64,000 bases of DNA from Demequina gelatinilytica (lineage in GTDB: Bacteria > Actinomycetota > Actinomycetes > Actinomycetales > Demequinaceae). Positions 25,068-34,318 of the stretch are shown here, piece by piece. The DNA is taken from NCBI RefSeq assembly GCF_000971115.1, contig NZ_BBLV01000008.1, positions 1-64,000 on the forward strand, given 5' to 3'. Position 1 is the first letter of the stretch. The number at the start of each line of letters is the position of its first letter. The notes beneath the pieces are model-generated. The model had not been told where the DNA came from. It saw only the letters and a list, made by a program, of their open reading frames with translations, and made no database searches. A program made the translations under genes and the position numbers.

Positions 25068-27637
25068 GACCGGACCTCCAGGGTCGAGGGGGCGATGAGG
25101 ACCGCGCCGTCGGCACGCTCCGTGGCGGTCGCCGGGCGGCGCTGACCGCGCTGCTCGACATAGGCGAGGGTCGGGTCGGGCTGGTCGGGGGCGTTGACGA
25201 AGCTGGTGAACTGCTGGAGGCGCACCGGGTCGTTGAGCACGGCCTTCCACTCGTCCTCGTAGCAGTCGATGTGACGCGCCATGTGCGCGTCGAGCTCCTC
25301 GCCCAGGCCCAGCGAGTCCTCGACCACGATCTCGCGGATGCGGTCGAGGCCGCCCTCGTGCTCCTGCTGCCACGGGGCCGTGCGCTGAAGCCGGTCCGCG
25401 GTGCGGATGTAGTACATGAGGTAGCGGTCGATCACGCGGAACACCTCGTCGTCGGGGACGTCCTCCACCAGGAGCTGCGCGTGGACCGGGGTGAAGCCGC
25501 CGTTGCCGCCCACGTAGACGTTCCAGCCCTTGTCCGTGGCGATCACGCCGACGTCCTTGCCGCGCGCCTCGGCGCACTCGCGCGCGCAGCCCGAGACGCC
25601 CAGCTTGAGCTTGTGCGGGCTCCGCAGCCCGCGGTAGCGCAGCTCGAGCGCGATCGCCATCCCGACCGAGTCCTGCACGCCGTAGCGGCACCACGTCGAT
25701 CCCACGCAGGACTTCACGGTGCGCAGCGACTTGCCGTACGCGTGGCCCGACTCCATCCCGGCGTCCACGAGCCGCTTCCAGATCGCGGGCAGCTGCTCGA
25801 GGCGGGCGCCGAACATGTCGATCCGCTGGCCGCCCGTGATCTTGGTGTACAGCCCGAAGTCCTGCGCGATCTGCCCGATGAGGATGAGGTGCTCGGGCAG
25901 GATCTCACCGCCCGGCACGCGCGGCACCACCGAGTAGGTGCCGTCCTTCTGCATGTTCGCCATGACGCGGTCGTTGGTGTCCTGGAGCGCCGCGCGGTCG
26001 CCCGCGAGCACGTGCTCGTTGTACAGGCTCGCGAGGATCGACCCGACGGTGGGCTTGCAGATGTCGCAGCCCCGGCCGGTCCCGAAGCGCTCGATGACCT
26101 CGGAGAACGTGGTGACCTCGGCCACCTTGATCGCGTTGAACAGCTGCGCGCGGGACAGCGCGAAGTGCTCGCACAGCGCGTTCGACACCTCGATGCCGGC
26201 CTTCTCGAGCTCGGTCGACATGATCTTCTTCACCAGCGGGAGGCACGACCCGCACGAGGTGCCCGCCTTGGTGCACGCCTTCACCGCGCCGAGGTCGTGG
26301 CAGTCGTGGTCGTTGACGGCGCCGCGGATCGAGCCTGCCGACACGTTGTTGCACGAGCACACGCCCGCATCGTCCGGCAGCTCGATCTCGCCCTTCTCGA
26401 CGGAGCCCTCGGGGAGGATCCACGCGGCGGGGTCGCCCGGCAGGGCGGCGCCGACCATGGGGCGCAGCGAGGCGTAGGCGCTGGCGTCGCCCACCAGGAC
26501 GCCGCCCAGCAGCGTGGTCGCGTCGTCCGTGAGGACCAGCTTCTTGTAGACGCCGTTGACGGGGTCCGCGTAGACCATCTCGAGCGCGCCGGGGGTGGTC
26601 GCGAAGGCGTCGCCGAAGGACGCGACGTCGACACCGAGAAGCTTGAGCTTGGTCGCCATGTCGGCCCCGGGGAACGTGGACCCGCCTCCGAGCAGACGGT
26701 CGACCGCGATCTCCGCCATGGTGTTGCCCGGGGCGATGAGGCCCAGGCACGATCCCTGGATGCACGCGACCTCGCCGATCGCGCTCACGGCGGGGTCCGC
26801 CGTGAGGCACGCGTCGTCGACCACCACGCCGCCGCGGGCGCCGAGCTCGAGCCCTGCTGCCGCCGCGAGCTCGTCGCGGGGCCGGACACCGGTCGCGAAG
26901 ACCACCACGTCGACCAGCTGCTCGCCGCCGTCGCCGAACACCAGGCTGCCGACGTGCCCGTCCTTGCCCGCGCGGATCTCCTTGGTGGCGGTGTTGCAGC
27001 GCACCGTGACGCCCATCCGCTCGATGAGCCGCTTGAGCGCCTCGCCGCCGCCCTCGTCGACCTGGAGGTTCATGAGCCGGTCGCCGAACTGGACGACGGT
27101 GCTGACCGCGCCCAGGCTCTGCAGCGCGCCCGCCGCCTCGAGCCCGAGCAGCCCGCCGCCGATCACCGCGCCCCGCACCGGCCGGCCGAGCGCGGCGCGG
27201 CGCTCCTCGACCCAGCCGCGCAGGGCTGCGACATCGTCGACCGTCCGGTACATGAAGACCCCGGGGAGGTCCGCACCCGGCGTGGGCGGCGCCCACGCGT
27301 ACGAGCCCGTCGCGAGCACCAGGTGGTCGTAGGCGACCTCGCGGCCGCCGTCCACGGTGACGATGCGACGCTCGCGGTCCACCGCGGTCGCACGGGTGTC
27401 GCGGTGCAGGATGACCAGCGGGTCCTGCCACAACGCAGGGTCGCCCAGCTGCAGCTCCTCGGGCGCCCTGCCGGAGAAGTAGCTCGTGAGCGCCACGCGG
27501 TCGTACGGCGCACGCGGCTCCTCGGCGAGCACCTCGACGCTGAAGCGTCCCTCGGTGTCGCGCTCGCGCAGCGCCTCGGTGAACCGGTGGGCGACCATGC
27601 CGCCGCCCACCACGACGATGTGCTCGGTGGTCATCAT
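25064..27637 (-). CDS. nirB: Assimilatory nitrite reductase (NADH) large subunit
   Basis: 857 aa. Order: FAD/NADH oxidoreductase domain (EHIVVVGGGMVAHRF at the start; GAVIGGGLLGLEAAGAL near 150), a BFD-like 2Fe-2S domain (CSCNNVSAGSIRGAV, then GTSCGSCLP), and the siroheme/4Fe-4S reductase domains. The cluster cysteines are visible as CVGSTWCRYG and GCARECAEA. It reduces nitrite to ammonium in the cytosol. Two adjacent ATGs are possible; 27637 overlaps the preceding stop as ATGA and has GGGGAGG upstream. Siroheme genes follow directly. Confidence 0.97.
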   Translation of the reverse strand: MMTTEHIVVVGGGMVAHRFTEALRERDTEGRFSVEVLAEEPRAPYDRVALTSYFSGRAPEELQLGDPALWQDPLVILHRDTRATAVDRERRIVTVDGGREVAYDHLVLATGSYAWAPPTPGADLPGVFMYRTVDDVAALRGWVEERRAALGRPVRGAVIGGGLLGLEAAGALQSLGAVSTVVQFGDRLMNLQVDEGGGEALKRLIERMGVTVRCNTATKEIRAGKDGHVGSLVFGDGGEQLVDVVVFATGVRPRDELAAAAGLELGARGGVVVDDACLTADPAVSAIGEVACIQGSCLGLIAPGNTMAEIAVDRLLGGGSTFPGADMATKLKLLGVDVASFGDAFATTPGALEMVYADPVNGVYKKLVLTDDATTLLGGVLVGDASAYASLRPMVGAALPGDPAAWILPEGSVEKGEIELPDDAGVCSCNNVSAGSIRGAVNDHDCHDLGAVKACTKAGTSCGSCLPLVKKIMSTELEKAGIEVSNALCEHFALSRAQLFNAIKVAEVTTFSEVIERFGTGRGCDICKPTVGSILASLYNEHVLAGDRAALQDTNDRVMANMQKDGTYSVVPRVPGGEILPEHLILIGQIAQDFGLYTKITGGQRIDMFGARLEQLPAIWKRLVDAGMESGHAYGKSLRTVKSCVGSTWCRYGVQDSVGMAIALELRYRGLRSPHKLKLGVSGCARECAEARGKDVGVIATDKGWNVYVGGNGGFTPVHAQLLVEDVPDDEVFRVIDRYLMYYIRTADRLQRTAPWQQEHEGGLDRIREIVVEDSLGLGEELDAHMARHIDCYEDEWKAVLNDPVRLQQFTSFVNAPDQPDPTLAYVEQRGQRRPATATERADGAVLIAPSTLEVRS

Positions 27638-29109
27638 GCCTCCCCTGCGCCGGTCAGGACCGGCGCCTTGTCCTCGCTCGCGGCGTGCGCCTCGAGCAGC
27701 TCCTTCACCTGCGGCTTGCAGTCGCCGCATCCGGTCGACGCGCGGGTCGCGCGCGACACGTCCTCCGGGGACGCGCAGCCGTCCGCGATCGCGGCGCAGA
27801 TGCGTCCTTTCGAGACCCCGTTGCACTGGCAGACGGTGTCGTCGTCGTCCATGTCCGCGACGGAGCGGCGCGTGGCCGCGGCGCCCGGGATCGGACGGAC
27901 GATGAGGTGGGCGGGGTCCGCCGGCACCGGCAGCATCCGCGTGTAGAGCGCCTGGAGCTCGGTCGCCGTCGTCTTGTCGCCCACGACGGTCGCGCCCACC
28001 AGCAGCCCATGCGAGACCACGACCTCGACGAAGCGTCCCACCGCGGGATCCGAGATACGGACCGCGCGCAGCTCGCGTTCGCCGTGCTCGAACTTGCCGG
28101 ACAGGCCCATCGTCACCACCTCGAGCCCCGTCGCCTTGACGCGGACCACGTTGGTCGTGTCGGCGTCCTCGGTGCGGGGGCGCGCGGTGCGCGCGCCTGC
28201 CCACAGGTCGACGAGGCGCGTGGACTGGTCCCAGCCCTGCGCCACGAGCCCGCTGCCGCCTTCCGGCGGCTGCGCGCAGTCGCCGATCGCGCACACGTGC
28301 GGGTCCTCGGGCGACGCGAGGTCCTCGCCGACCAGCACGCCCCGCTCGCACGGGAGGCCCGCGCGCCGCGCGAGCGTGGTCTCCGGGATGGTCCCCGCGC
28401 ACATCACGAGCATGTCGGTCAGCACCTCGGCGCCGGTGCCGAGCACCACGCCGGAGACGCGGCCGCGCCGCTCGAGCACCCGGGTCACCGAGGTGGTGGT
28501 GATCACGGTGATGCCGAGCCGCCCGAGCGATCCCGCCGCCACCGCGGAGGCGGCGCTGCCCAGCTGACGCTCCATGAGCCGCTCGGCGTGATGCACGAGC
28601 GTGACGGCGATGCCGCGCGCCGCGAGCCCGGTCGCGACCTCGAGCCCGAGGACGCCGGCCCCCAGGACCACCGCGCGGCGGGCCTTGGGGAGGGCGTCGA
28701 GGATCCCCTGCGCGTCGTCGAGGTCCTTGAGGACGCTCACGCCGGCGACCAGGCCGTCCGGCGTCGCGACGTGCTGGATCTGCGGGATGCGCGCCGCGGA
28801 GCCGGTCGCGAGGACCAGCTTGTCGTAGCGGTGGAGCGAGCCGTCGGACGCGGTCACGATGCGTCGCTCCCGGTCGATCGCGGCGGCCGCGACACCCTGC
28901 AGGACGTCGATCCGCTCGTGCGCGGGAGCGTCGAGGGCGATGCCGTCGGCCGCCGCCTTCCCGGCGACGACGCTCGACAGGAGCACGCGGTTGTACGGGG
29001 CATGCGGCTCACGGCCGAGCACCGTGACATGCGCGTCGGGGATGCGGGAGGCGGCGTCCTGCGCGAAGCGCGAGCCCACCATCCCGTGACCGATGACGAC
29101 GATCCTCAT
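27634..29109 (-). CDS. nasC: FAD-dependent electron-transfer subunit of assimilatory nitrate reductase
   Basis: 491 aa. A pyridine nucleotide-disulfide oxidoreductase core (RIVVIGHGMVGSRFAQDA; AVVLGAGVLGLEVATGLAARG) is followed by a BFD 2Fe-2S domain at the C-terminus (VCQCNGVSKGRICAAIADG, then STGCGDCKPQVKELL). It is homologous to the N-terminal half of NirB but lacks the siroheme domain. Set between nasA and nirB with four-base overlaps on both sides, it should pass electrons from NAD(P)H to NasA. The symbol follows nas gene usage and is tentative; some genomes call it nasB. Confidence 0.85.
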   Translation of the reverse strand: MRIVVIGHGMVGSRFAQDAASRIPDAHVTVLGREPHAPYNRVLLSSVVAGKAAADGIALDAPAHERIDVLQGVAAAAIDRERRIVTASDGSLHRYDKLVLATGSAARIPQIQHVATPDGLVAGVSVLKDLDDAQGILDALPKARRAVVLGAGVLGLEVATGLAARGIAVTLVHHAERLMERQLGSAASAVAAGSLGRLGITVITTTSVTRVLERRGRVSGVVLGTGAEVLTDMLVMCAGTIPETTLARRAGLPCERGVLVGEDLASPEDPHVCAIGDCAQPPEGGSGLVAQGWDQSTRLVDLWAGARTARPRTEDADTTNVVRVKATGLEVVTMGLSGKFEHGERELRAVRISDPAVGRFVEVVVSHGLLVGATVVGDKTTATELQALYTRMLPVPADPAHLIVRPIPGAAATRRSVADMDDDDTVCQCNGVSKGRICAAIADGCASPEDVSRATRASTGCGDCKPQVKELLEAHAASEDKAPVLTGAGEA

Positions 29110-31304
29110 CGCGTCGCTCCTTCCAGCTCCGGGGCGGGGCGCAGCTGGTGCGCCGCGCGGATCTCGACGGCCGTGACCTTGAACTCCGGCATCGACGACG
29201 TCGGATCGGTCGCGTCGTTGGTGAGGCGGTTCGCGCTGCCGGCGCCGGCCCAGTGGAACGGCATGAAGACCGTGTCCGTGCGGATGTCGGTGGTGAGGTG
29301 CACCCGCGCCATCGCCTCGCCGCGGGCGCTCGCGAGGAACGCGACCGCGCCTTCGGTCAGGCCGTAACGCTCGGCGAGCAGCGGATGCATCTCGACGAAC
29401 GGCTCCGGCTGGGCCTGCACCAGCTCCCTGACGCGGCGGGTCTGCGCGCCGGACTGGTAGTGCTGCAGCACGCGCCCGGTCACCAGGTACGTGGTCGCGT
29501 CGGGCCGCACGTCGTCGTCCGGACCCCGATGCGCGACCGCGATCATGCGCGCCCGGCCGGACGGCGTGGGGAATGCCTCGAGGAAGGGCCGCGGCGTGCC
29601 CGGGTGCGGCTCCTCTCCTGCGGACGATGCGGGGCAGGGCCAGAACAGCTCCTCGCCGGCATCGAGGCGGGCGTAGGTGATGCCGCTGTAGTCGGCCTTG
29701 CCGCCGGCGGAGGCACGCGCCATCTCGTCGAACATCGTCTCGGCGTCCTCGCTGAACAGCGCGTCGCAACCGAGCCTCGCCGCGAGCTCGCGGAGGATCC
29801 ACAGCTCGCTGCGGGCCTCGCCCGGCGCTGCCACGGCGGCCCTGCGTCGGATGATGCGGCCCTCGAGGTTGGTCATGGTGCCGTCCTCCTCCGCCCACTG
29901 CGTGACGGGCAGGATGACGTCGGCGAGCAGCGCGGTCTCCGACGGCACCAGGTCGCAGACGACCAGCAGGTCGAGCGCCCGCAGCCGCTGCTCCACGGCC
30001 GTCGCGTTCGGCGCGCTCACCACCACGTTGCTGCCGTGCACCAGGAGCGCGCGCGGGCCGCCCGGCGTGCCCAGCGACGACAGCAGCTGGACCGCGGGGA
30101 CGCCGGGACCGGGGATCACCGCGGGGTCGACGCCCCACACCGACGCGACGTGCGCGCGTGCGGCGGGATCGCTGATCATGCGGTAGCCGGGCAGCTGGTC
30201 GGACTTCTGACCGTGCTCGCGACCGCCCTGGCCGTTGCCCTGGCCCGTCACGGGCCCGTAGCCCGAGCCCTCCCGCCCGATGAGCCCGAGCGCGAGCGCG
30301 AGGTTGATCGCGGCGTTGACGCAGTCCGTGCCCTGCGCCATCTGCTCGACCCCGCGGCCGGTGAGGATGTACGCGCCCCGGCCACCGCGCGAGGGGGATG
30401 CGGCCGCCAGGAGGCGGGCGACCTCGCGGAGCGTGTCCGCGGGGATGCCGGTGACGGCCTCGGCGCGCTCGGGCCACCACGACGCCACGGAGCGACGGAC
30501 CTCGTCGAGGCCCTCCACCCGCGACGCGAGATAGCGGGCATCCTGGAGCCCCTCCGCGAGCACGATGTGCAGCAGCGACAGCAGCACCACCATGTCGGAT
30601 CCGGGGACCGGGGCGAGGTGGATGCCTGCCCCGTCCGCCGTCAGCTTGGCGGTCACGGTCTCGCGGGGGTCGACCACGACGAGCCCGCCGCGGGAGCGCA
30701 CGCCCGCGAGGTGCTGGACGAACGGCGGCATGGTGACGCCCATGTTCGACCCGAGGATCAGGACCGCATCGGCGCCGCCCAGGTCCGCGAGCGGGAACGC
30801 GAGCCCGCGGTCCATCCCGAGCGCCCGGTTCGAGGCCGCCGCCGCGGAGGACATGCAGAAGCGGCCGTTGTAGTCGATGAGCCGGGTCCGCAGCGCGAGC
30901 CGCGCGAACTTGCCGAGCGCGTACGCCTTCTCGTTGGTGAGGCCTCCCCCGCCGAACACCGCCACCGCATCGTCCCCCGACTCCGCCTGGAGCGCCGCGA
31001 CACGGTCCGCGACCAGGTCGAGGGCCTCGTCCCAGGAGGCCTCGCGGAACCCGCCACCGGCGATGCGCAGCATCGGGGTGGTGATCCGGTCGGAGGCCCG
31101 CAGGACCTCGGCGGACGTCCAGCCCTTCTGGCACAGGCCGCCCCGGTTGGTGGGGAACTCGCGGCCGGCGACCGCGAGCGGCAGGCGCTCTCCCGGGGTC
31201 GAGGTGAGGGTCTGCGCGCACTGGAGGGCGCAGTAGGGGCAGTGGGTGGCCACGGCGGCGGCGTGGGGTGCCGCCGCCGCCGTGGCCGGCTGGGGGGCCG
31301 TCAT
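29106..31304 (-). CDS. nasA: Assimilatory nitrate reductase catalytic subunit (Mo-bis-MGD)
   Basis: 732 aa, molybdopterin oxidoreductase family. The N-terminal 4Fe-4S site is CPYCALQC plus LCQKG. The molybdenum ligand Cys is in NGRFCMSSAA (near 150). The C-terminal molydopterin dinucleotide-binding domain begins near YLVTGRVLQHYQSGAQTRR. It reduces nitrate to nitrite and needs the cofactor made by the surrounding moa/moe/mob genes. The protein starts with an Ala/Pro-rich stretch; an internal start cannot be ruled out. One base separates it from narK. Confidence 0.96.
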   Translation of the reverse strand: MTAPQPATAAAAPHAAAVATHCPYCALQCAQTLTSTPGERLPLAVAGREFPTNRGGLCQKGWTSAEVLRASDRITTPMLRIAGGGFREASWDEALDLVADRVAALQAESGDDAVAVFGGGGLTNEKAYALGKFARLALRTRLIDYNGRFCMSSAAAASNRALGMDRGLAFPLADLGGADAVLILGSNMGVTMPPFVQHLAGVRSRGGLVVVDPRETVTAKLTADGAGIHLAPVPGSDMVVLLSLLHIVLAEGLQDARYLASRVEGLDEVRRSVASWWPERAEAVTGIPADTLREVARLLAAASPSRGGRGAYILTGRGVEQMAQGTDCVNAAINLALALGLIGREGSGYGPVTGQGNGQGGREHGQKSDQLPGYRMISDPAARAHVASVWGVDPAVIPGPGVPAVQLLSSLGTPGGPRALLVHGSNVVVSAPNATAVEQRLRALDLLVVCDLVPSETALLADVILPVTQWAEEDGTMTNLEGRIIRRRAAVAAPGEARSELWILRELAARLGCDALFSEDAETMFDEMARASAGGKADYSGITYARLDAGEELFWPCPASSAGEEPHPGTPRPFLEAFPTPSGRARMIAVAHRGPDDDVRPDATTYLVTGRVLQHYQSGAQTRRVRELVQAQPEPFVEMHPLLAERYGLTEGAVAFLASARGEAMARVHLTTDIRTDTVFMPFHWAGAGSANRLTNDATDPTSSMPEFKVTAVEIRAAHQLRPAPELEGATR

Positions 31305-31305
31305 G

Positions 31306-32703
31306 TCAGACGTTCCTCATCGCGGCGCCCTTGCGCAGGTAGAACACCCACGTGAGGGCCGCCATCACCAGGAACACCACCACGTAGACCTGCAGGGCGG
31401 GGACGATGGTGCCCGTCTGCTCCTTGGCGATCTTGTAGATGAACGGGATCGCGAATCCTCCGAAGGCGCCGACCGCGGAGATGATCCCCACGGCGCCCGC
31501 CGCCTGACGCTTGAAGTCGAGGCGGCTCTGGTCCGTGTCCTCGCCCTTGGACTTCTGGAGGCGCCCGAAGATGGACGGGATCATGCGGTAGGTCGAGCCG
31601 TTGCCGATGCCGGTGGCCGCGAACAGCACCATGAAGCTCACGAAGAACAGCGCGAGCGAGTGGTGCTGCACCCCGATCACGGCGGTGACGCCCGCGATCG
31701 CCATCACCACGAACGCGCCGACGGTGATGATCGCGCCGCCGACCCGGTCCGCGAGCCTGCCGCCGTACGGGCGGGACAGCGAGCCGATGAGGGCGCCGAG
31801 GAAGCCCCAGCTGAGCGCGATGTCCGCGCGCTCGAACACCACCGTCAGCAGCGTGGGGAACGCCGCCGAGTAGCCGATGAACGAGCCGAAGGTACCGATG
31901 TAGAGGAACGCCATCAGCCACGTGTGGCCGTGCTGGAGCGAGGCCGCGGTCGGCTTGGGGTCGGCCTTCGCCTCGCGGAGGTTGTCCATGAAGAGGAACG
32001 CGAGGATGGCGGCGGCGACCGAGAGCGGCACGTAGACGAGGCCCGCAGCGGAGAGCCCGAGCGCGCCGATGCCGATGACGAGCGGCACGAGCTTCTGCGC
32101 GACCGCGACGCCGATATTGCCGCCCGCGGCGTTGAGCCCGAGCGCCCACCCCTTCTCCTTGTCCGGGTAGAAGAACGAGATGTTGGACATCGAGGAGGCG
32201 AAGTTGCCGCCGCCGAAGCCGGCGGTGGCGGCGATCGCGACGAGCACGCCGAACGAGGTGTCCGGGTACTGGACCACCCAGGCGAGGCCGAGCGTCGGGA
32301 TGAGGAGCAGCAGCGCCGAGATGACGGTCCAGTTGCGGCCGCCGAAGATCGGCACCGCGAAGGTGTACGGGATGCGCAGGAACGCGCCGACGCCCGAGGC
32401 GACCGCGAGGAGCGTGAAGCCCTGGCTCGCGGTGAGCGCCCAGCCGTTCGCGCCGGCGGTCACCAGCGCGCCCGAGTCGTCGAACGTGCCGTACATCCGG
32501 ACGACGACGATCGACCACAGCAGCCACACCGAGAACCCGATGTGCTCGGCGACGATGGAGAACACGAGGTTGCGGAACGCGATGGCCTTGCCGCGGGCCT
32601 CCCAGAACAGGTCGTTCTCGGGCTCCCAGCGCTCGATCCATCGGCCCTTGCCGATGACGCCGGGCTCGACGGCCTCGACAGCGGTCTTGTCGGAGATGGT
32701 CAT
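31306..32703 (-). CDS. narK: Nitrate/nitrite MFS transporter
   Basis: 465 aa, about 12 hydrophobic helices. The nitrate signature sequences are seen as ATAGFGGGNFASSMSNISFFYP (around residues 160-180; conserved GGGNF core) and ATGIGNGSTYRMIPSIF. It brings nitrate in and may export nitrite. GGAGGGG precedes the ATG. It is the first gene of a minus-strand run of 14 overlapping or closely spaced genes down to moaD, so control at its promoter should reach the whole nitrate, siroheme and Moco set. A 9-bp inverted repeat lies about 80-110 bases upstream. Confidence 0.95.
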   Translation of the reverse strand: MTISDKTAVEAVEPGVIGKGRWIERWEPENDLFWEARGKAIAFRNLVFSIVAEHIGFSVWLLWSIVVVRMYGTFDDSGALVTAGANGWALTASQGFTLLAVASGVGAFLRIPYTFAVPIFGGRNWTVISALLLLIPTLGLAWVVQYPDTSFGVLVAIAATAGFGGGNFASSMSNISFFYPDKEKGWALGLNAAGGNIGVAVAQKLVPLVIGIGALGLSAAGLVYVPLSVAAAILAFLFMDNLREAKADPKPTAASLQHGHTWLMAFLYIGTFGSFIGYSAAFPTLLTVVFERADIALSWGFLGALIGSLSRPYGGRLADRVGGAIITVGAFVVMAIAGVTAVIGVQHHSLALFFVSFMVLFAATGIGNGSTYRMIPSIFGRLQKSKGEDTDQSRLDFKRQAAGAVGIISAVGAFGGFAIPFIYKIAKEQTGTIVPALQVYVVVFLVMAALTWVFYLRKGAAMRNV

Positions 32704-32782
32704 GGCCCCTCCCTGGGGACTGAGGTCCGACCGGGGCGGGCGCCCCGTTGGGGAATCGGACCCTTCAGACGCTAGGGAGGGA

Positions 32783-32815
32783 AGGTTTCACCCGGACGCG
32801 CGCCGTGTGAAACCT
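32783..32815. promoter_or_regulatory. 9-bp inverted repeat, candidate operator of the nitrate operon
   Basis: AGGTTTCAC (32783-32791) and GTGAAACCT (32807-32815) are perfect inverted repeats separated by 15 bp, just upstream of the presumed narK -10. A site for the NnaR-like protein or a GlnR-type protein is inferred. It does not match the direct-repeat GlnR box. Confidence 0.6.
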
Positions 32816-32920
32816 GGGGGAACTCTTCCTCACACGGCTGCCGGGAGCACGGTGAGGTCGCTCACAGCCCCGGATCGACGCTGCAAGCACCGCGGTCTAC
32901 CAGGGACGATGCCGCTCCAT

Positions 32921-32956
32921 GCTCCTCACGGCGCGGCCATCCGCGCCGTGAGGAGC
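32921..32956 (-). terminator. 16-bp perfect hairpin after hemL
   Basis: Two 16-base arms (GCTCCTCACGGCGCGG and its complement) enclose a CCAT loop, about 50 bp past the hemL stop. There is no T-run, as is common for actinobacterial terminators. It may work in both directions. Confidence 0.7.
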
Positions 32957-33004
32957 CGGAAACGACGAAACATGGGGCGGGCCCGGCGGCTCCGCCATCG
33001 GGGC

Positions 33005-34318
33005 TCAGGCTCGCGCCGCGACCTCGCCATCGGCCCAGTGCGCCACCGTCGAGACGATGTGGCGGACGTCGTGCGCGGTGTGCGCGGCGGACACGAACCA
33101 GGCCTCGTAGGCGCTCGGCGGGAGCGCGACGCCCTCGCGGCGCAGCGCGTGGAACAGGCGCGCGAACGCCTCGGTGTCCTGGCGCGAGACCTCCTCGAAC
33201 GTGGTCGGCGCCTCCTCGAGGCCCAGGAAGATCGAGAACAGCGTCCCTGCGCGACCCACCGCATGGGTGACGCCCCGCTCGGTCAGCGCCTTCGAGACGC
33301 CGTCCACCAGCGATGCGGCCACGTCGGCGACGCGCGCGTGGACCTCGTCGGTGAGCAGGCGCATCGTCGCGAGGCCCGCGGCCACCGCGACGGGGTTCCC
33401 CGACAGCGTGCCCGCCTGGTACACGGGGCCGAGCGGAGCGAGCTGCTCCATGAGGTCGCGCCGTCCGCCGAGCGCCGCCACGGGCAGCCCGCCGCCGATG
33501 ACCTTGCCGAACGTCACGAGATCGGGGCTCCACGCCTCGAGTCCCTGCGCGACGTCGTGGTCGCGCTCGACGCCCCAGTAGCCGGCGGGTCCCGCGCGGA
33601 AGCCCGTGAGCACCTCGTCGAGGATCATCACGGCGCCCTCGTTGCGGCACAGCGAGGCGATGAGCCGGTTGAAGCCCGCGGGCGGCGCGATCACGCCCAT
33701 GTTCGCGGGAGCGGCCTCGGTGATCACGGCGGCGATCTCGGCGCCGTGCTCGGCGAACGCGTCGGTGAGCGCCGCCTCGTCGCCGTACGGCAGCACGATG
33801 GTGTCCTGCGCGGCACCGGGCGTGACGCCGGCGGAGTCCGGGACGCCCGCCGTCGCGAGCCCCGAGCCCGCGGCGACGAGGAGGGCGTCCGAGTGGCCGT
33901 GGTAGCAGCCCGCGAACTTGATGAACTTCTGGCGTCCGGTCGCGGCGCGCGCGAGGCGGATCGCGGTCATCGTCGCCTCGGTGCCGGTGGAGACGAGCCG
34001 CACGCGCTCGGCGGGCGCGTACCGGTCGCGGATGATCTCCGCGAGCTCGACCTCGGCCTCGGTGGTCGCCCCGAAGCTGAGCCCCTTGGCAGCGGCGGCC
34101 TGGACGGCCGCGACCACCTCGGGCCTCGCGTGGCCCAGGATCGCGGGGCCCCACGACGCAACCAGGTCGATCATCTCGCGGCCGTCCGCGTCGACGATGC
34201 GGCTGCCGTGGGCCTCCGCGATCGGCACGGGCTCTCCCCCGACGCCGTTCCAGGCGCGCACGGGCGAGTTGACGCCCCCGGGCAGGATCGCGCGGGCGCG
34301 CTCCGAGTACTGCGACAC
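33005..34318 (-). CDS. hemL: Glutamate-1-semialdehyde 2,1-aminomutase
   Basis: 437 aa, PLP-dependent class III aminotransferase. It makes 5-aminolevulinate. Family motifs: PGGVNSPVRAW near the start, STGTEATMTAIRLARAATGR, ILDEVLTGFR and the PLP-lysine in VTFGKVIGGGLP (near residue 261). The GTG start directly follows the hemB stop codon (zero gap). It is the last gene of the hemC-hemD-hemB-hemL run; hemA is not in the window. Confidence 0.97.
   Translation of the reverse strand: MSQYSERARAILPGGVNSPVRAWNGVGGEPVPIAEAHGSRIVDADGREMIDLVASWGPAILGHARPEVVAAVQAAAAKGLSFGATTEAEVELAEIIRDRYAPAERVRLVSTGTEATMTAIRLARAATGRQKFIKFAGCYHGHSDALLVAAGSGLATAGVPDSAGVTPGAAQDTIVLPYGDEAALTDAFAEHGAEIAAVITEAAPANMGVIAPPAGFNRLIASLCRNEGAVMILDEVLTGFRAGPAGYWGVERDHDVAQGLEAWSPDLVTFGKVIGGGLPVAALGGRRDLMEQLAPLGPVYQAGTLSGNPVAVAAGLATMRLLTDEVHARVADVAASLVDGVSKALTERGVTHAVGRAGTLFSIFLGLEEAPTTFEEVSRQDTEAFARLFHALRREGVALPPSAYEAWFVSAAHTAHDVRHIVSTVAHWADGEVAARA

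Larger units (their letters stand above)
32704..33004. other. Intergenic region between hemL operon end and narK promoter
   Basis: 301 bp with no gene. It holds the narK leader with a small GC hairpin near 32735, a possible narK -10 box (TAGCGT, minus strand, about 32772-32777), the inverted repeat at 32783-32815, one GACGATGC motif (32905) and the hairpin at 32921-32956 that probably ends the hemL transcript. Confidence 0.7.

Noticed and set aside
32783-32815. GlnR box at narK
   Set aside because: GlnR sites are spaced GTnAC/GAAAC direct repeats; here the arms are inverted and the expected GTnAC elements are missing.
32896-32905. TCTACCAGGG, a ten-base match to the HNH leader element
   Set aside because: It stops matching after ten bases, there is no DUF222 gene nearby, and it runs into the common GACGATGC motif.
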